The position numbers and the translations under genes were made by a program. Below are positions 29,133 to 41,200 of a stretch of DNA of 64,000 nt, piece by piece. The notes under the pieces were generated by a model. That model saw only the letters and a list, made by a program, of their open reading frames with translations. It searched no databases and was not told the origin of the DNA. Numbering within the stretch: position 1 is the stretch's first letter; every line of letters starts with the position of its first letter. Source of the DNA: Paragyromitra xinjiangensis (Eukaryota > Ascomycota > Pezizomycetes > Pezizales > Discinaceae); assembly GCA_038503065.1 (NCBI GenBank), contig JBCAMK010000017.1:992001-1056000 (forward strand). Reading direction: 5' to 3'.

Positions 29133-31367
29133 ATATTTATTTATTTATAGCTCATACACGCATGCATCCTTATAGGATATGGCGAATAATCAAAAAAACC
29201 CAACAAAACAAAAACAAAAACAAAACAAAAACCAAAATCCATCACACGGTTCCAACCCAGCCCTTTGCGGCTCATCATCAGTTTAGTAGTTAATACCCCG
29301 ATCTAGTGACCTCTCCCACAGGTCAAGACTACCCTGGGCATTGTTCATTCACCATCGCTTGCTTTGTGCCTATAGCACAGCCCACTTCCAATCCAAAAAC
29401 CAGAAAGGACAAACGAAATCGTAAGGGTATAGGAGAGACTTATAGTTGCATGCGGTTCTGTCGTTCGCTAGCAGCAAGTCTGGCAGCAGTAAGTTTGGGG
29501 CATCCTGGGGAGTTGCCTCTATGTGATTCGCCACAGTTGGCGCAGCGAATGGTGGTGTGAAGGCAAGGAGATCCTTTGACTGAGCAAGAGGATTTGCCAC
29601 AAGTATGAGTTGACGCAGTATGAGGTCCAGCACAGATGGTACAAGTGGGGGTCTTGCTGGTACAGCGTTGTTGGTGGTGCCCAAAGGCAAGGCAGTGGGT
29701 GCATTGGGTGTCTTGTCCAAAGCGAAGGTATTTGGAGACCTTGAGGCGGCGTCCAAAAAGGGAGAGGCCTCTCTCAAGGGCAGTGGTGGCAGGTTGTTTC
29801 CCCTGAATGGTCAAAACCATGGAGGAAGCCTGCTTGCCCTCTCTCTGCTCTGGTCTAGTGAGCCAGCGAGGGTCGCGCATGAGGGTGGTGCCAGGGTTGA
29901 ACTGTTCAACCTCTGACCTGATTTGTTGGAAACCCTCTTCGCCAGAGGGAATGGAGGTGGGGACGTTATGAAGAACAACTTGGAAGAGAGTGACCTCTTT
30001 CTCCAAGCTGGTGGCGTTTGGAATGGTGGATCTAACAATCTCCTCAAGTTTTTGTCTCTGCTTGAGGAGTGCGTCAGAGGAGGTGGTGGTGACAGCAATG
30101 AGCTGCACATGGTGGGCTGGTGTAAATCGCACCTCAGCAATCAAAGGGCTCTCTAGGGCCGCATTGACTGCGTTGCGAATGGTGAGTGGGGTTACATCCT
30201 CAGGAATGGGTAGACCATTCCTGGTGATGATGAGTGTGCGGTCTCGTTTGGGGGGAGTTGTGGGTTGTTTGGAGGCCTTGGAGGCCTTGGGGGCGGGTCT
30301 GGAGGCCTTTTTAGAGGCAACCTGAGCCCAAGAGTGTGGTGCAGGTGCTGGGGCAGCTGCTGGAGGTAGGGGGAGTGAGGAGGGGCCAGGGGCAGAGGCA
30401 GAAGCCAAGATGGTTGTCAGGGCGCGTTTCTGCTCCAGGTCTGCTACTTTAGCAGTGAGGATTGCAATCTTTTCCACAAGAGCAGGGTCGTTGTGGAAGA
30501 CTGGAGGAGGTGGAGGAGTCCTGGCTGCTTTTTCAAGCCTGCGGATTGTTTTGAGCATCTGCTTGATGCAGGCCCGGTATTCATGGAGAGTTGCAGCAAG
30601 CTGGACAACAGCATCTGCAATCTTGGGGGTGGTGTTGAGGATGGGGGGGGTGAATTCTTCCTCCGTTTCACTCTCAGATTCAGTCATCTCATGATCCTGA
30701 GAGTCTGGGGGGAGTGGGAGGGATTCAAAGTCCTGGAGAGCAACAGCAGGACGCAGTGGGAGAGTCTGGGTGGGAGTCTGCTCAGGGTCTCCATGGTGGA
30801 GGGCAGAAAATCGCGAATTGGGAGGTGTGGTGGGTGCTGTGGGTGTTGTGGGGGTAGTAAATGGCGAAATTGCGCCAGGAGAGGGAGACTGAATGCCTCT
30901 GCCTCTCCCTCTGCCTCTGGACGAAGAGGAAGACATGGTGATGGTCCTGAACCGACAGGATGTGGGGGGAGGTGTTGCTGGGCCCTGGGGGGGTCCCTGG
31001 CGGGTGGGGGAGGGTGGGAGCAGGAAGTGTCAACAACTTCTGCAAATCTGCTCCGATCCGGGCGAACGAGAGGGCGATCGAACGGGCACAGTGAGGGGAC
31101 TCCAAAAAGCCCGGGGTCGAGTCAGTCGGAGTAGTATTGGTGGAGATATGAGGTTTTGCAATATCTCAAAATTTGAGGTGTAGGGGGAAAAGAGGGGTAA
31201 AATAGCGAATTCGACAACAACTTTTGCAAATCGAGAGCGACCTCGACGTACAATAGCAGGATCGAACGGGGGCAGCGTGCTGATTCCGAATCTTCAAAAA
31301 TCTCGTCGATCGGAGTAGTATTGGTGGAGTTGTGACCAAAAAGTCACTTTGGTGTTGTTGTTGTCGG
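29133..31367 (-). mobile_element. ORF1-only LINE-like element (copy b)
   Basis: The tail (ATATTTATTTATTTATA) is at 29133 and the 5' end CCCGACAACAACAAC is at 31367, minus strand. It has the same structure as copy c. I cannot find a target duplication: the left flank is copy a and the right flank is the family-2 transposase, so a rearrangement probably removed part of the site. Confidence 0.7.
29440..30936 (-). CDS. ORF1-like zinc-knuckle RNA-binding protein (copy b)
   Basis: This intact 498-residue frame starts with the ATG at 30936. It has an Arg/Gly-rich start, a helical segment (ILTAKVADLEQKRALTTIL), the core KRDRTLIITRNGLPIPEDV, and three CCHC knuckles: CTHCLAFGHHQQRC, CTICAGPHTASTHTC and CANCGESHRGNSPGC. 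It is highly similar to the copy at 43100. No ORF2 follows; the 3' UTR runs to the tail. The open frame suggests recent coding selection or recent insertion. Confidence 0.8.
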   Translation of the reverse strand: MSSSSSRGRGRGRGIQSPSPGAISPFTTPTTPTAPTTPPNSRFSALHHGDPEQTPTQTLPLRPAVALQDFESLPLPPDSQDHEMTESESETEEEFTPPILNTTPKIADAVVQLAATLHEYRACIKQMLKTIRRLEKAARTPPPPPVFHNDPALVEKIAILTAKVADLEQKRALTTILASASAPGPSSLPLPPAAAPAPAPHSWAQVASKKASRPAPKASKASKQPTTPPKRDRTLIITRNGLPIPEDVTPLTIRNAVNAALESPLIAEVRFTPAHHVQLIAVTTTSSDALLKQRQKLEEIVRSTIPNATSLEKEVTLFQVVLHNVPTSIPSGEEGFQQIRSEVEQFNPGTTLMRDPRWLTRPEQREGKQASSMVLTIQGKQPATTALERGLSLFGRRLKVSKYLRFGQDTQCTHCLAFGHHQQRCTSKTPTCTICAGPHTASTHTCGKSSCSVKGSPCLHTTIRCANCGESHRGNSPGCPKLTAARLAASERQNRMQL

Positions 31368-31955
31368 GTTTCCTACTGTAGGAGCATCTGCTGCAGGCAT
31401 GCAAAGCTGCTGATTAAAATACTCGTTGATACGGGTCTTAGCTGTCTCGCTTTCTAGCATCCATTGAGCGAGCTTAAAGTCAAAAGAGGTCTCAAATGGA
31501 GTATAAGGGTTTGAAAGAAGGAATTCGACAACCTCCTGATGGTCCTCCACATCCCCCGAAGAGCATGCTGCGCTGTCAAATTGAATGACCCTAGAGCCAG
31601 ACTGCCGCAAGCTCTTCATACCCACTTCAACTCCCTCTGCCTCGGATGGCGACGGATCTTCTGCATCGGATGGTGATGGATCCTGGTCATCGTCCTCGCT
31701 GCTACTCCCGGTGCTTCCATCAGAGGATCCACCTCTTCTGGAACAAATATCTTCCCAGTCGCTATCTGGGTTCTGTCTGCGCCATGGATCACCTTCAGTG
31801 CTCCTACCTTCACCATCCTCTTCGGATTGAGAGCCTCCATGCCCGGATGTCTGGGAGGCTTGGTTGGGGTGGATAAGCATTATATGTTTCTGCAAAGAAA
31901 CCACTGAGCTGTAGGTACGGCGACACAAGGAGCAACAAGTTCTTGAATCCTCCAT

Positions 31956-32520
31956 TTATAGTTGAAGGATTGCGTGTATCAGTCGCGTGGTAAGATGCTA
32001 GGGGTAGGATATTGAGGCTCGTTTTGATGTAAGCTCAGGATGCTGCTATTTGATTGACTTCCTGCGATCGCTAGAAATCACACTGGCGGAGGAAGGGAGA
32101 TACCAATGGCAGAGGGAAGTAGGATACTGATACTCGCTAAGAAGAGATAGGATGCTGGTGCTCACTAAGGTAGGATGCTATTGCTCGTGAGGTGTTGATG
32201 CTCCTTCCAAGTCGTGTTTAGGGGGCAGCTTATTGACATGAGGTTGAAATTATGAGTAGGCTAAACCCAAAGGAGCATGTGCATCCATAAGTGAGAGCAG
32301 GCTTGGCGACTCGGCACTGGGTTAGGGTTGACCTGTGTACAGAGCCTATCGATATCTCACATATGACCTCATAGGCACTGCCAGGGCAAACAAATCCTGC
32401 TTCTCCTCCGCTTCAGCTTCAGCTCCCTCCTTGCTCTCCCCCAACCTCTTCAACCTTCTCTCCAAGCTCCCTACGCTCACAATACTATATATCCTTTCAA
32501 CTCGATCCCACTGTTTCAAG
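31956..32520. promoter_or_regulatory. Divergent promoter region of the family-2 transposase and gene B
   Basis: The spacer contains at least four copies of an AGGATGCT/AGGATACT motif followed by TGCTCACTAAG-like sequence, at about 32035-32190. These are half-sites of the family-2 palindrome. The layout parallels 12098-12556 of family 1. Confidence 0.5.
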
Positions 32521-34001
32521 ATGCCCAATATCTTCAAAACGGTAGTAAGCCCAGAGGAGCCTCCGGCTCCGCAGTGGACGGTAAGCAAACTTGAGCCTAG
32601 AGCAGGGTAACTTGATACTTCGAGGCTAATATAAATAGTTGGTGAATGCCCCCCATAAATCGAGCTCAGAACCAGAACCAAGTGCTATTACAAATCCCGC
32701 GGAAGATACAGCGAATCCATCAGAAGTACGAAAACGCAGAAAACTTACTTGCGATCCAGTAACTCCAGCTATCAATACCCCTGCCTCTCTTGCACCAACT
32801 ACCCCTACTCAGAGGCTAGACTTCCATCAAAATCCAGGCAAGCGTCTTTTTCTCTCCCACGTGCTTATACCTCCAAAGGATACTCAGGCTCCTACTCCAA
32901 CTACCAATATGGCGGCTCCTGATAAGGGTAAAGGTCCAGAAACTCCAAAGAAGAAGCTTTATCTAAACGCAGCGCAATATAAGCCATTGCTTGGCTTTGG
33001 GGACGGTAACGCACATCATCATACTGTTTTTAGCAGTGATATTGTGTCCTATATGAGAATGTATCGCATCCGAGGCACCGCTAATTCCAGTGCCGAAGCA
33101 TGGGCTTGTTTGGTGAGATGGGCTAAAAGGCATGACTCCTTTGCCCTATTCTGTGAACTGCATTCGAAGGAAGAAGAGCAGCTAGAGCGAGTGATCAGCA
33201 GTATCCTCAGGGATTGCGTGCATCAAGTGCAGCAAGGCGATACTAGGCTCAAGAAGGAGCTTATGGGAATGGGAATGATCCCAAAGGCAAAAGCATTGAC
33301 AGCGGCGGCAAAAAGTAAGCTTTGATTCCTGTTTCCTATTCGTTTGATTGATTGATTGATTGAAGGATGCTTACTATCGTTTACTAGGAGCTGCGGCCAC
33401 ATTTGAGGAGAGAGCAGTTCGTGTGATCATATGTGATCCTGATAACTGGCATAGAGACCCCAAGATCGATCCTGCCTATGAATGGGAAGGCGACTCAGAT
33501 CTAAGCGTAGTAGGTCATTGGGTCGGAGTCATCGGGGCTCCTACTTTTGGCGAGTGCTTGCGAGTGATAAGCAAGCATTTGGCTAAGACCCGCATCCACC
33601 GGAGGATCCTTGGAGCCCTTGAGGATGCCATGGATGATTCTAGTACAGAGAGTCCAGCTAGCGTTATTTTGGCTGACGATGAGGATGTTGCTGGCTGGCT
33701 GGGTCAAACACGGGGCCTAGCGGCTTTGAGGATGCTAGTCATCCTTAGTCGGCCGCCTGGCGAGGACACAGACACGCCATCAAATGAAATAGAAGGTCCT
33801 TATCGTACCGCGGAATTGCTGCTCAAACTTCTGACTCGTCTAGTTGTCGAGCAAGGAATGCAGGAGGGCCCGGGCTTTGTGGAGGAAGAGAATGAGGAGG
33901 ATGCGGATGCGGATGCAGATGCGGAGGATGTGGATGCGGATGCTAGAGCTAGGGATTTGATGCTGCAGGAGGATAATGCTGGTGGCTCTTCAAGCAAATA
34001 A
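32521..34001 (+). CDS. Gene B of family 2, conserved element protein of unknown function
   Basis: Exon 1 is 32521-32580 (MPNIFKTVV start), followed by a 58-nt GT-AG intron. Exon 2 is 32639-33314, then an intron at about 33315-33365 and a last exon to the TAA at 33999-34001. The phase across the second intron is off by one base, so there may be a 1-nt indel and the gene may be damaged. The protein shares with family-1 gene B the LLGFGDGNAHHH, SDIVSYMRMYRIRG and RVIICDPDN blocks. Its C-terminus is acidic (an Asp-Ala repeat), as is that of family 1. The domain is unknown. It is transcribed toward gene A with a 468-bp spacer. Confidence 0.65.
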
Positions 34002-34469
34002 GGATTGGTATAGTCCCATCTAGACATCACAATTCAGTCAACATTTACTAATATTTGGCAGGATTTTACTTTGGTAGGGGAATTGGCGTTTGGGGGCTTA
34101 TGGAGGATACCGTTAGGATGCTCGGCATCCTGGAGATTTGCTATCTGTGTACTATTAGATTATTTTTGGCGCTTCTGGAGGATATTGGGCTTCCTTTGAA
34201 ACTTGTTATCTGTGTATTATTTATTTATTTATTCTTTTGGAGGTCGAAGCGTTGTGTCAGTCAAATTATGGCAGGGTTAGGGTTAATTCAATCGTATGTA
34301 TTAGTTCAGACCTCTCTTCTTATAATCGCCTCCTTCAGCCAGTCCTCCAGAGAATCTCGCTGCTCCATAGCACTCTCCTTTCTCCGCAGCACACCCTCTT
34401 CTCCACAGCATCCCCCTACTTCATACGATTCCGTGTCTCCTACCTACCCTTTAACTCCAAAATATCAGT
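34002..34469. other. Gene B-gene A spacer of family 2
   Basis: The spacer is colinear with 23-483 of the other copy. It carries the palindrome AGGATGCTCGGCATCCT at 34115-34131 and a nearby GGAGGATATTGGGCTTCC. It must include the gene A promoter. Confidence 0.55.
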
Positions 34470-35765
34470 ATGATGACCAGAAGAAGCATCGAAGCAGGCA
34501 AACGGATGCCACCACCCCCTCGCCCCACACTAGCTCCTCCCGCAGGAAGAAGAAGATGCCCTGCTGGCGCTCACAGCGAGAATCAGGATGCCGAGCCTCT
34601 CAATTATGGTGTAAGACGTGATAGGGGAAGAGGATTGGAGGAGCAGGAGGAGGAGGAAGAAGAAGAGGAGGAGGAGGAGGATCAAGATGAAGAGGATTCA
34701 GCTGATGAAGACTTCTACGAGGATGAGCTACCTCCCCCCTTGAGCCAGAACCTAGCAAGGAGACGGCAGCCCCAAACTAAAATACAGGCTGCTGCCACTG
34801 AAATGGCTCGCAATACTATTCATCGAGGGCAAGCCCGTTTGGTATGGTCCCTTAGGATATTGTGAATCCTAAGATATTGTGAATCGTTTCTGATGGTGTG
34901 ATACAGCGTGTCCCTGAACCTTTAGAGTGGACAACAGCACGGCGAAATAGGCCAGGACGCCCTCCTACAACGCCTACAAATTCGCCGAGCTCTACTTCTG
35001 ACGAAGGCCACAGCAGCAGCAGTGGACGTTCCTCATCCCCCGTGTGTGATACAGAGCATCTGCAAGAAGGGCTTGACCTCCACAGACGAGGTAGCAGAAG
35101 CATATATTTACTAAAGAGCCCAGTTCGCACCCTAGTTCACGCATTGCAGGAATATATTTTCAATAAGACGTTGTTTTCTGAGCCATTGCCTGCTCCTGGC
35201 AATTTGCTCACGTGGATACAGGATGCCAGGGCTAAAGCATCACAAGATATGGATAGACAGAGCCCTCTAGAGGTTTAGTGTACCCATCAGGTATTAGTTT
35301 CCCACCCACAAGAGCTGCGGGCTGAGGATGCTGCCCACCGCTTCTCAACATTGCTTGCCTTAGAGAGCTTAGAGCTGACGAAAGAAAACCTCCTCCAGGT
35401 AATTGACCCTTTCCCTGAAGGATAGTGTATGCCCTCTCGATACTGTATATCCTTACATAAGATATAGATCAGCCAGCAGCATTAACGGGTCCGCTGGCAC
35501 GTTGTTTGCGCAGCGAAGCAGACCATCGTGCAGCTCTATGAGATGGATGAGCTTAATCCTGAAGGTATACGAATCAAAGTAGAATATTTGCTATTCCAGG
35601 ACAGGTTCTGGTGCCTAGGTTCCACCATGGGGGTATGTCACGGCCAGCAGACTGAACTGATAGGAGGCTGATTATCCTTCTAGGATTTGAGTAATCGCTT
35701 CTTGAACGACGCCATTGTCGAGCTTATATTGCAGAAGTACTTTAAGGGGAAGAGGATGAGGGGAC
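34470..35765 (+). pseudogene. Gene A of family 2, truncated by an LTR
   Basis: Exon 1 (34470-34841) encodes the basic start, acidic run and DSADEDFYEDELPPP. An intron with AGGATATTGTGAATCCT follows, and exon 2 starts at 34907 (RVPEPLEWTTARR). A TAG replaces a serine codon at 35276-35278 relative to the copy at 484. The last exon stops at KYFKGKRMRG where the LTR begins. The two family-2 copies together define the gene; neither is intact. Confidence 0.65.
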
Positions 35766-36439
35766 TGTAACGGGGGTAGGCCTAGGTAGATAGGCTAGGT
35801 GTACGGCCGTTGCGAAATGGATATAGATCAAGTTCAGAATCCGATTCTTTTTGTGCAAACTACTCAAGAATCTTAAGGGCTCAACTATTGCATGAAGAAA
35901 GAGCAGCAGGGTGGAGCATTCGCGATGTATTTAACACCAGCGTTCCGCAGTCCTCGCTCTGCCGTGCTCTAGTGGGGGACTGGGTTTGACCCGGAGTCCC
36001 ATTGCCAAATGGACTGGTGTTCTACTCCGGAAGATCTTCCGTACTTCCGGGGGCTATGCTCCAAGAGCTGCCGCACCTCCATTAGCAATCTGACCACTCT
36101 AGACTCTATGAACCACCTGCATAGTCCTGCACACTGCAGTCCTACATGCACGGCATGGTTCAGTCTAATCCGCATGTGTTTTACTAGTAGATAGCGCTGC
36201 CAGTGCGTTGCCTATCAGCTTCCGCTGATGCATACTGCACAGGTTGATTCAGAACTCTACCACTTCTTCGGAGTGGTAGATGCAGCCGTCTATGTGCCGT
36301 CAGCTCGTCAGCTGACGCACATGCGGTTCCTCTGTATCAACCAGATCAGTGGGATGCGGTAGCTCTCTGCATGTGGGAGCAACCCCACCGATGCAGGCTC
36401 CTACAGTCCCATCAGTCCGGCCCTGATCTACTACACATG

Positions 36440-36451
36440 CTAGAGGCAGTA
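36440..36451. repeat. 12-bp LINE target/junction sequence CTAGAGGCAGTA
   Basis: The identical 12 bp occur at 36440-36451, 42108-42119, 49779-49790 and 56217-56228, that is, before, between and after the three LINEs. It is best read as a target duplication reused at each insertion. Confidence 0.8.
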
Positions 36452-36785
36452 TATAATAAGCGACCGCCCACCTCGCTTCTACTCTTCCCTCCATCATCTC
36501 CAACCGCAAACTCAACATTACAAACCACCTCTCCCAGAATCTCACGAAACCAAAAAGTCTCTATCTCTTTGGCCTCGTCTATCATCACACCCCATCTCGC
36601 TTCTGGGAACTCATCACTCCCATCGCTCCCCCATCAACCTGGCTCCCAATACTCCTCCCAGAGTATCGCCATCACCACCTGCAACTCCCGTCCGACTTGT
36701 TTGGGCACCCATCACACCCACACCCCTTGCTGGGCGCAAACGCACCTCCAGCCACCTCTCCCCCCACCTCACCCGAACTTCCAAC

Positions 36786-38219
36786 ATGTCTGCACCTGAA
36801 GGCAGCACTGCCCTCTCTGCTTTCGACCCCGCAGACCTTCCAATGGAAGACAAACCTGCCTCCAACCATAGCAGCTCCTCTAGTGAACATGACGATAATG
36901 AAAGTGTCGGAGGTCAGGAATTCAATTCCAACCTCAACTTCACCCAAATCCCCGCCGAAGAAATGGCAAACATGACCAACTCCACCTCCACCAACTATCT
37001 TGCCTGGTTCATTCAGAGCCAATTCAATTCAATGAAAGACAAATTTGAAAGACAAATGGACACTCTCCTAGCACAAATCAAATTTAACAACATTCAGAAC
37101 ACCAACACCACCTCCAAACTTGCCGAAATCAAAGCCCAAAACATCTCCCTCCAAAACACTGTACGCTCACTAGACGCCAGGCTTCTACATCTCCAAACCA
37201 ACCAAAGTGCAAAAGCCAACACCCCTGCCGCAAACAACAAACCTCCCACCACAAACACTAGCAAACCCTCCAACACCACCAACAAAGCACAAGAAACCTA
37301 TGCCAGCAAAGCCACTACAGCACCTGGCGAAAACAACTTCACCACCGTCACCAACCACAAAACCCCAAAAATACAACCACTATACAAGCCCGATTTCACC
37401 ACCGACAAAAGAGAAATCATAATTGAACTTACCGAACCCCTTCCCGCCTCAGCCACCCCAGATTCCATACTCAATGCCATCAACAATCGTCTAGGAACTG
37501 TCAACACATGCATCCTGGCCGTTCGCAAAACCAACAATGACAATCTCATCCTCACCACCAAACCCAACGAAGCCGCTGACAAATTCATTGAACAATACGA
37601 ACATGAAATCACCTCAGCTTGCAATCTCCTCAAAATCCCAATCACCAACATCAGGATCAACAGCAGATGGTCCAAGTTCATCATCGACGCTGTCCCCCTC
37701 AACTTCAATCTTGAACCCGTCACACCCACTACCATTACCAATGCCCTTCAAGCTGCCCTACCTGATGTACAACTGGCCCAAGCCCCGAGATGGCTATCTA
37801 CAGAGGAAAAACGCGTTGGCAAAAAAGCCTCCTCCATCGTCATCGCTCTGCCAGCCAAACACACCCTCAAGACCCTAGGCTTCACCTACCTCAACATCCT
37901 TAACGCCACCTGCAAAATCCGCGAATACCACCCAATCAACCCCACCACCCAATGCCGCAACTGTCAAAAACTTGGACACCATGACGCCACCTGCAAGCAA
38001 GAAGTCGCCTGTGCCATCTGCGCACTTGCCCACCACACCAAAGACCATAAATGCGACCAAATCACATGCAAAGGAGGCGCCAGATGCACACACATGCCAC
38101 TCAGATGCGCCTGCTGCAACACCAATCAACACACTGCCATCGACTGCCCAGAGAAAATGAAGACCAGAGCACTCTACCTTGCTCAACACGCACAAAAACT
38201 GAACAACCGTAATGATTAA
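36786..38219 (+). CDS. LINE copy 1 ORF1 protein (zinc-knuckle RNA binding)
   Basis: The 477-residue frame has an acidic Ser-rich start, a coiled-coil-like segment (MKDKFERQMDTLLAQIKF) and an Asn/Thr-rich linker. A conserved core (KREIIIELTEPLPASATP) is followed by three CCHC knuckles: CRNCQKLGHHDATC, CAICALAHHTKDHKC and CACCNTNQHTAIDC. It binds LINE RNA by family analogy. Its stop overlaps the ORF2 start in ATGATTAA, so ORF2 may be translated by termination-reinitiation. All key Cys and His are present in this copy. Confidence 0.85.
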   Translation: MSAPEGSTALSAFDPADLPMEDKPASNHSSSSSEHDDNESVGGQEFNSNLNFTQIPAEEMANMTNSTSTNYLAWFIQSQFNSMKDKFERQMDTLLAQIKFNNIQNTNTTSKLAEIKAQNISLQNTVRSLDARLLHLQTNQSAKANTPAANNKPPTTNTSKPSNTTNKAQETYASKATTAPGENNFTTVTNHKTPKIQPLYKPDFTTDKREIIIELTEPLPASATPDSILNAINNRLGTVNTCILAVRKTNNDNLILTTKPNEAADKFIEQYEHEITSACNLLKIPITNIRINSRWSKFIIDAVPLNFNLEPVTPTTITNALQAALPDVQLAQAPRWLSTEEKRVGKKASSIVIALPAKHTLKTLGFTYLNILNATCKIREYHPINPTTQCRNCQKLGHHDATCKQEVACAICALAHHTKDHKCDQITCKGGARCTHMPLRCACCNTNQHTAIDCPEKMKTRALYLAQHAQKLNNRND

Positions 38220-41200
38220 ACACACAACACAAATCACAGGCATAGCCCAAGTGCAACAACTGAATTGCGCTAAAGGAAAGGCCTCCACTCTCTCAGTACT
38301 CCACCACGCAAACATTAACACTCAACTCGCCATACTCGCATTACAAGACCCATGGTCAGAAGCCCAGGGCCTACCGCCAAACATCACAAACTTTCATCGC
38401 TTTTCACCAACAAACCAGAATCCCAAATGCGTCACCTACATCAATGCAAACATGAACCTCAACCCACGCATTTCAACCTCCTTCTTCAACAACGCCATTT
38501 CCATCATCATCACCACGGCAATAGGCGACATCGAAATTTCCAACATATACGCCAATCACACACCAAGGACACACACTTATCTCAACATGCATCACTTCCT
38601 CCCCATGCACATAATATTAGCAGACACCAATCTACACCACACATGGTGGTACGGACTTGAAACCGACACCCATCGCACCTCCATCAACAGAACCAGATTA
38701 ATAGCCAACCAACTTGTGGACTGGCTAGAAGATCACAATTACCAACTCATCAATCACCCAGGAACCCTCACACACTTCCCCAGAAATGGCAACCAAAATT
38801 CCATCATCGATCTCACCCTATTCAAAAACATACAACAATATCTCATAACGTGGCAATCCGATCAAGGACTAAGGGATAACTCTGATCACACCCTAATCAC
38901 AACCACCATATTTCTCCCACCAAAACCCACAGCCACACCCAAACGCAACCTCAGCAAAGCAAACTGGAGTCAATTCCACAACATAATAAGACAATCAGCA
39001 CTCAACAATTCCCAGCCCACCAATGCCAGCGAAACCACGAAAGAATGCGAACAGCTCACCTCTCTCATACAATTCGCCACCATAACAGCCATACCCTTAT
39101 CGAAACCCAATCAACACTCCAAAGGCTGGTGGACCACCGAACTTTCCAAATTAAAAAGGAAAATAAACGCCATCAACCATATAACCAAACAACCCAACCC
39201 ACCACAACACGCCAAAAGCCTCCTCAAAAACCTTCGAGCGCAATGGAAAACCGAAATCAATGAAGCCAAAAAACACCACTGGCACCAACGGCTCTCCACC
39301 AACAATCCCAAACAAATATGGCAAGCCATCAAACAAACCAATGGACGCAGACCCCCCACCACCATACAACCCCTACACAATGCACCCAATTTCGAAGCAC
39401 AATGCAATGCTTTTAAATCCACTTTCTTCCCACCCATCCTCGCCTCTCCCCAGCCACTACCACAAAACTGGCTCCCCCCACCCGCATCAGATCAATCCCT
39501 TAATACACCTCATGTCACCCCAGAGCTAATCTCTAAATTGCTCGCCAAAACCTCCGCCGCATCCGCTCCAGGACATGACGGAATCCTTTATCCTCACATA
39601 CAACATGCCCATCAAGCCGCCCCCCAACTTATTCCCAAAATCTTCACGGCTGCCCTCCGCTTTGGTGCCTTCCCCGATATATGGAAACAGGCAATCATCA
39701 CACCCATACCTAAATCAGGCAAAGATGATTATTCCAAACCCAACGCCTACCGCCCCATTTCACTATTATCATGTCTTGGTAAACTCCTAGAACGCATCAT
39801 CACCAGACAACTAGAAATCGCTGCAATAAATTCAGGCGCAATCAACCACCAACATACAGGTGGACACACAGGAATCTCGGCAATAGACGCCCTACAACAA
39901 ATTATCACACCATCCCAATCCTGGCTCGGCATTCCTGCCACAACAGGACACCAAAAACAACTACGACCTTCCATTCTCACCACAGACATTGAAGGAGCCT
40001 TCAACTGCGTCATACATCAACAAATGACTGCGATCTTTCTTCATTTTAAATTTCCCACATACCTCATACAATGGTACCAAAGTTTCACCACCAACCGAAC
40101 AATAGCTTTTCGCTTTAATAGCACCACAAGCCCAACACTACCCTTCAACAGCGGACTCCCCCAAGGATCTGCCGTTTCATCCATCGCCTTCACCATATAC
40201 AGTGCCGCGTTAGACACTGAACCATCACCCTCCAATCTTACTTATTCTAACACCTACATTGACGACAACGCCATGCTACAAGCAAGTTTCTCACAAAAAT
40301 TTGCCACCATGACACTACAACAACGCCTCAACCTCAAAGTTGAAAGAGGTTCACACCTCAATATCCGCTTCTCCCCACCCAAAACGGAACTTATGCACTT
40401 AAGACTCAGTTCCAGAATCAAAGACCCCACCCCCACTTCCATCACACTCTACGATCAAAGCATATCACCCACCGAACAAAACCGTATGCTAGGTCTCATA
40501 ATTGATCGAAAATTAACCTTCCACCAACACACTCATCACATCGTCGCCTCCTTACTTAAAACCAAAGGAGCCATTTACCCCCTGCTCAAATCCATACACC
40601 TCACCCCCGCCACAATACATCACATATTACATATAGTCCACATCCCCAAGATGCTATGGGGCTCCCCCATATGGTGGACAGGTGCACCCACCCGAATAGA
40701 CAACATTCAACCAGCATATCACAGCCTCGTCCGCCTCATCACGGGCCTTCCCAGATATACTAAAACAACCCACCTATTACGCGAAGCCGCCTTACCACCG
40801 CTTAACCTATTGCTAAATTATCATTCACAAAAATATGGCATACGCATTCTAAAAAACAACGCGTACAACCCAGCCTTTCTCCCACTACTCAAGTTCCTCC
40901 CACAAACAACAGAATAGAAAGGGACAGGACTCAAAAGAATAGCCTCCCTGCTTCAACCCCTCATCAATAACCAACCCCTCGAAAGACTTGAATTTCCCTT
41001 TCATTCTCCATTTCTTACACAAAGCTCCCTACAAATTTCCCAGCTTTCCAAACAACAAACAGCCACGCAACACATCAATTGGACAGGCACACTAGAAGAT
41101 TCTTGGCTCCTCTACACAGATGGTTCTTTCATTGACAACGGACATTCATCCTCCGGCGCATACATCGCTCACATACGATATGGCATCACCACACAAACAT

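Larger units (their letters stand above)
22950..31955 (-). pseudogene. Plavaka-type transposase of family 2, broken
   Basis: Three pieces can be placed. 31955-31369 gives the N-terminus with a C2H2 finger (CSLCRRTYSSVVSLQKH, IMLIH) and FDFKLAQWMLESETAKTRI. 25604-24804 gives the C-terminal part with TEAGETSHRQQIKEGYRASN, holding the third catalytic acidic residue. 23041-22950 gives the last residues, PELLEAHTRWLVNNW to a TAA. The last two pieces join in frame if the element at 23042-24801 is removed. About 1.6 kb corresponding to the middle of the protein, including the first two catalytic Asp, is missing. The gene is therefore inactive. Confidence 0.75.
22117..35765. mobile_element. Second family-2 Plavaka-like element, interrupted and truncated
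   Basis: The left terminus CATCAGCAAAAATAATTACC at 22117 follows a TA. The contents are the transposase (minus, C-terminus at 22950, N-terminus at 31955), gene B (plus, 32521-34001) and gene A (plus, 34470-35765). This is the same gene set and relative orientation as family 1. The right part is missing because the LTR at 35766 cuts gene A. Nested inserts are 23042-24801 and 25605-31367. Family-2 palindromes and GGAG/CTCC palindromes occur throughout, including 22141-22360. Confidence 0.8.

Noticed and set aside
28660..31367. Twin-priming inversion of a single LINE-like insertion
   Set aside because: The order is complete copy, tail, then inverted 5' fragment, which is not the order twin priming produces.
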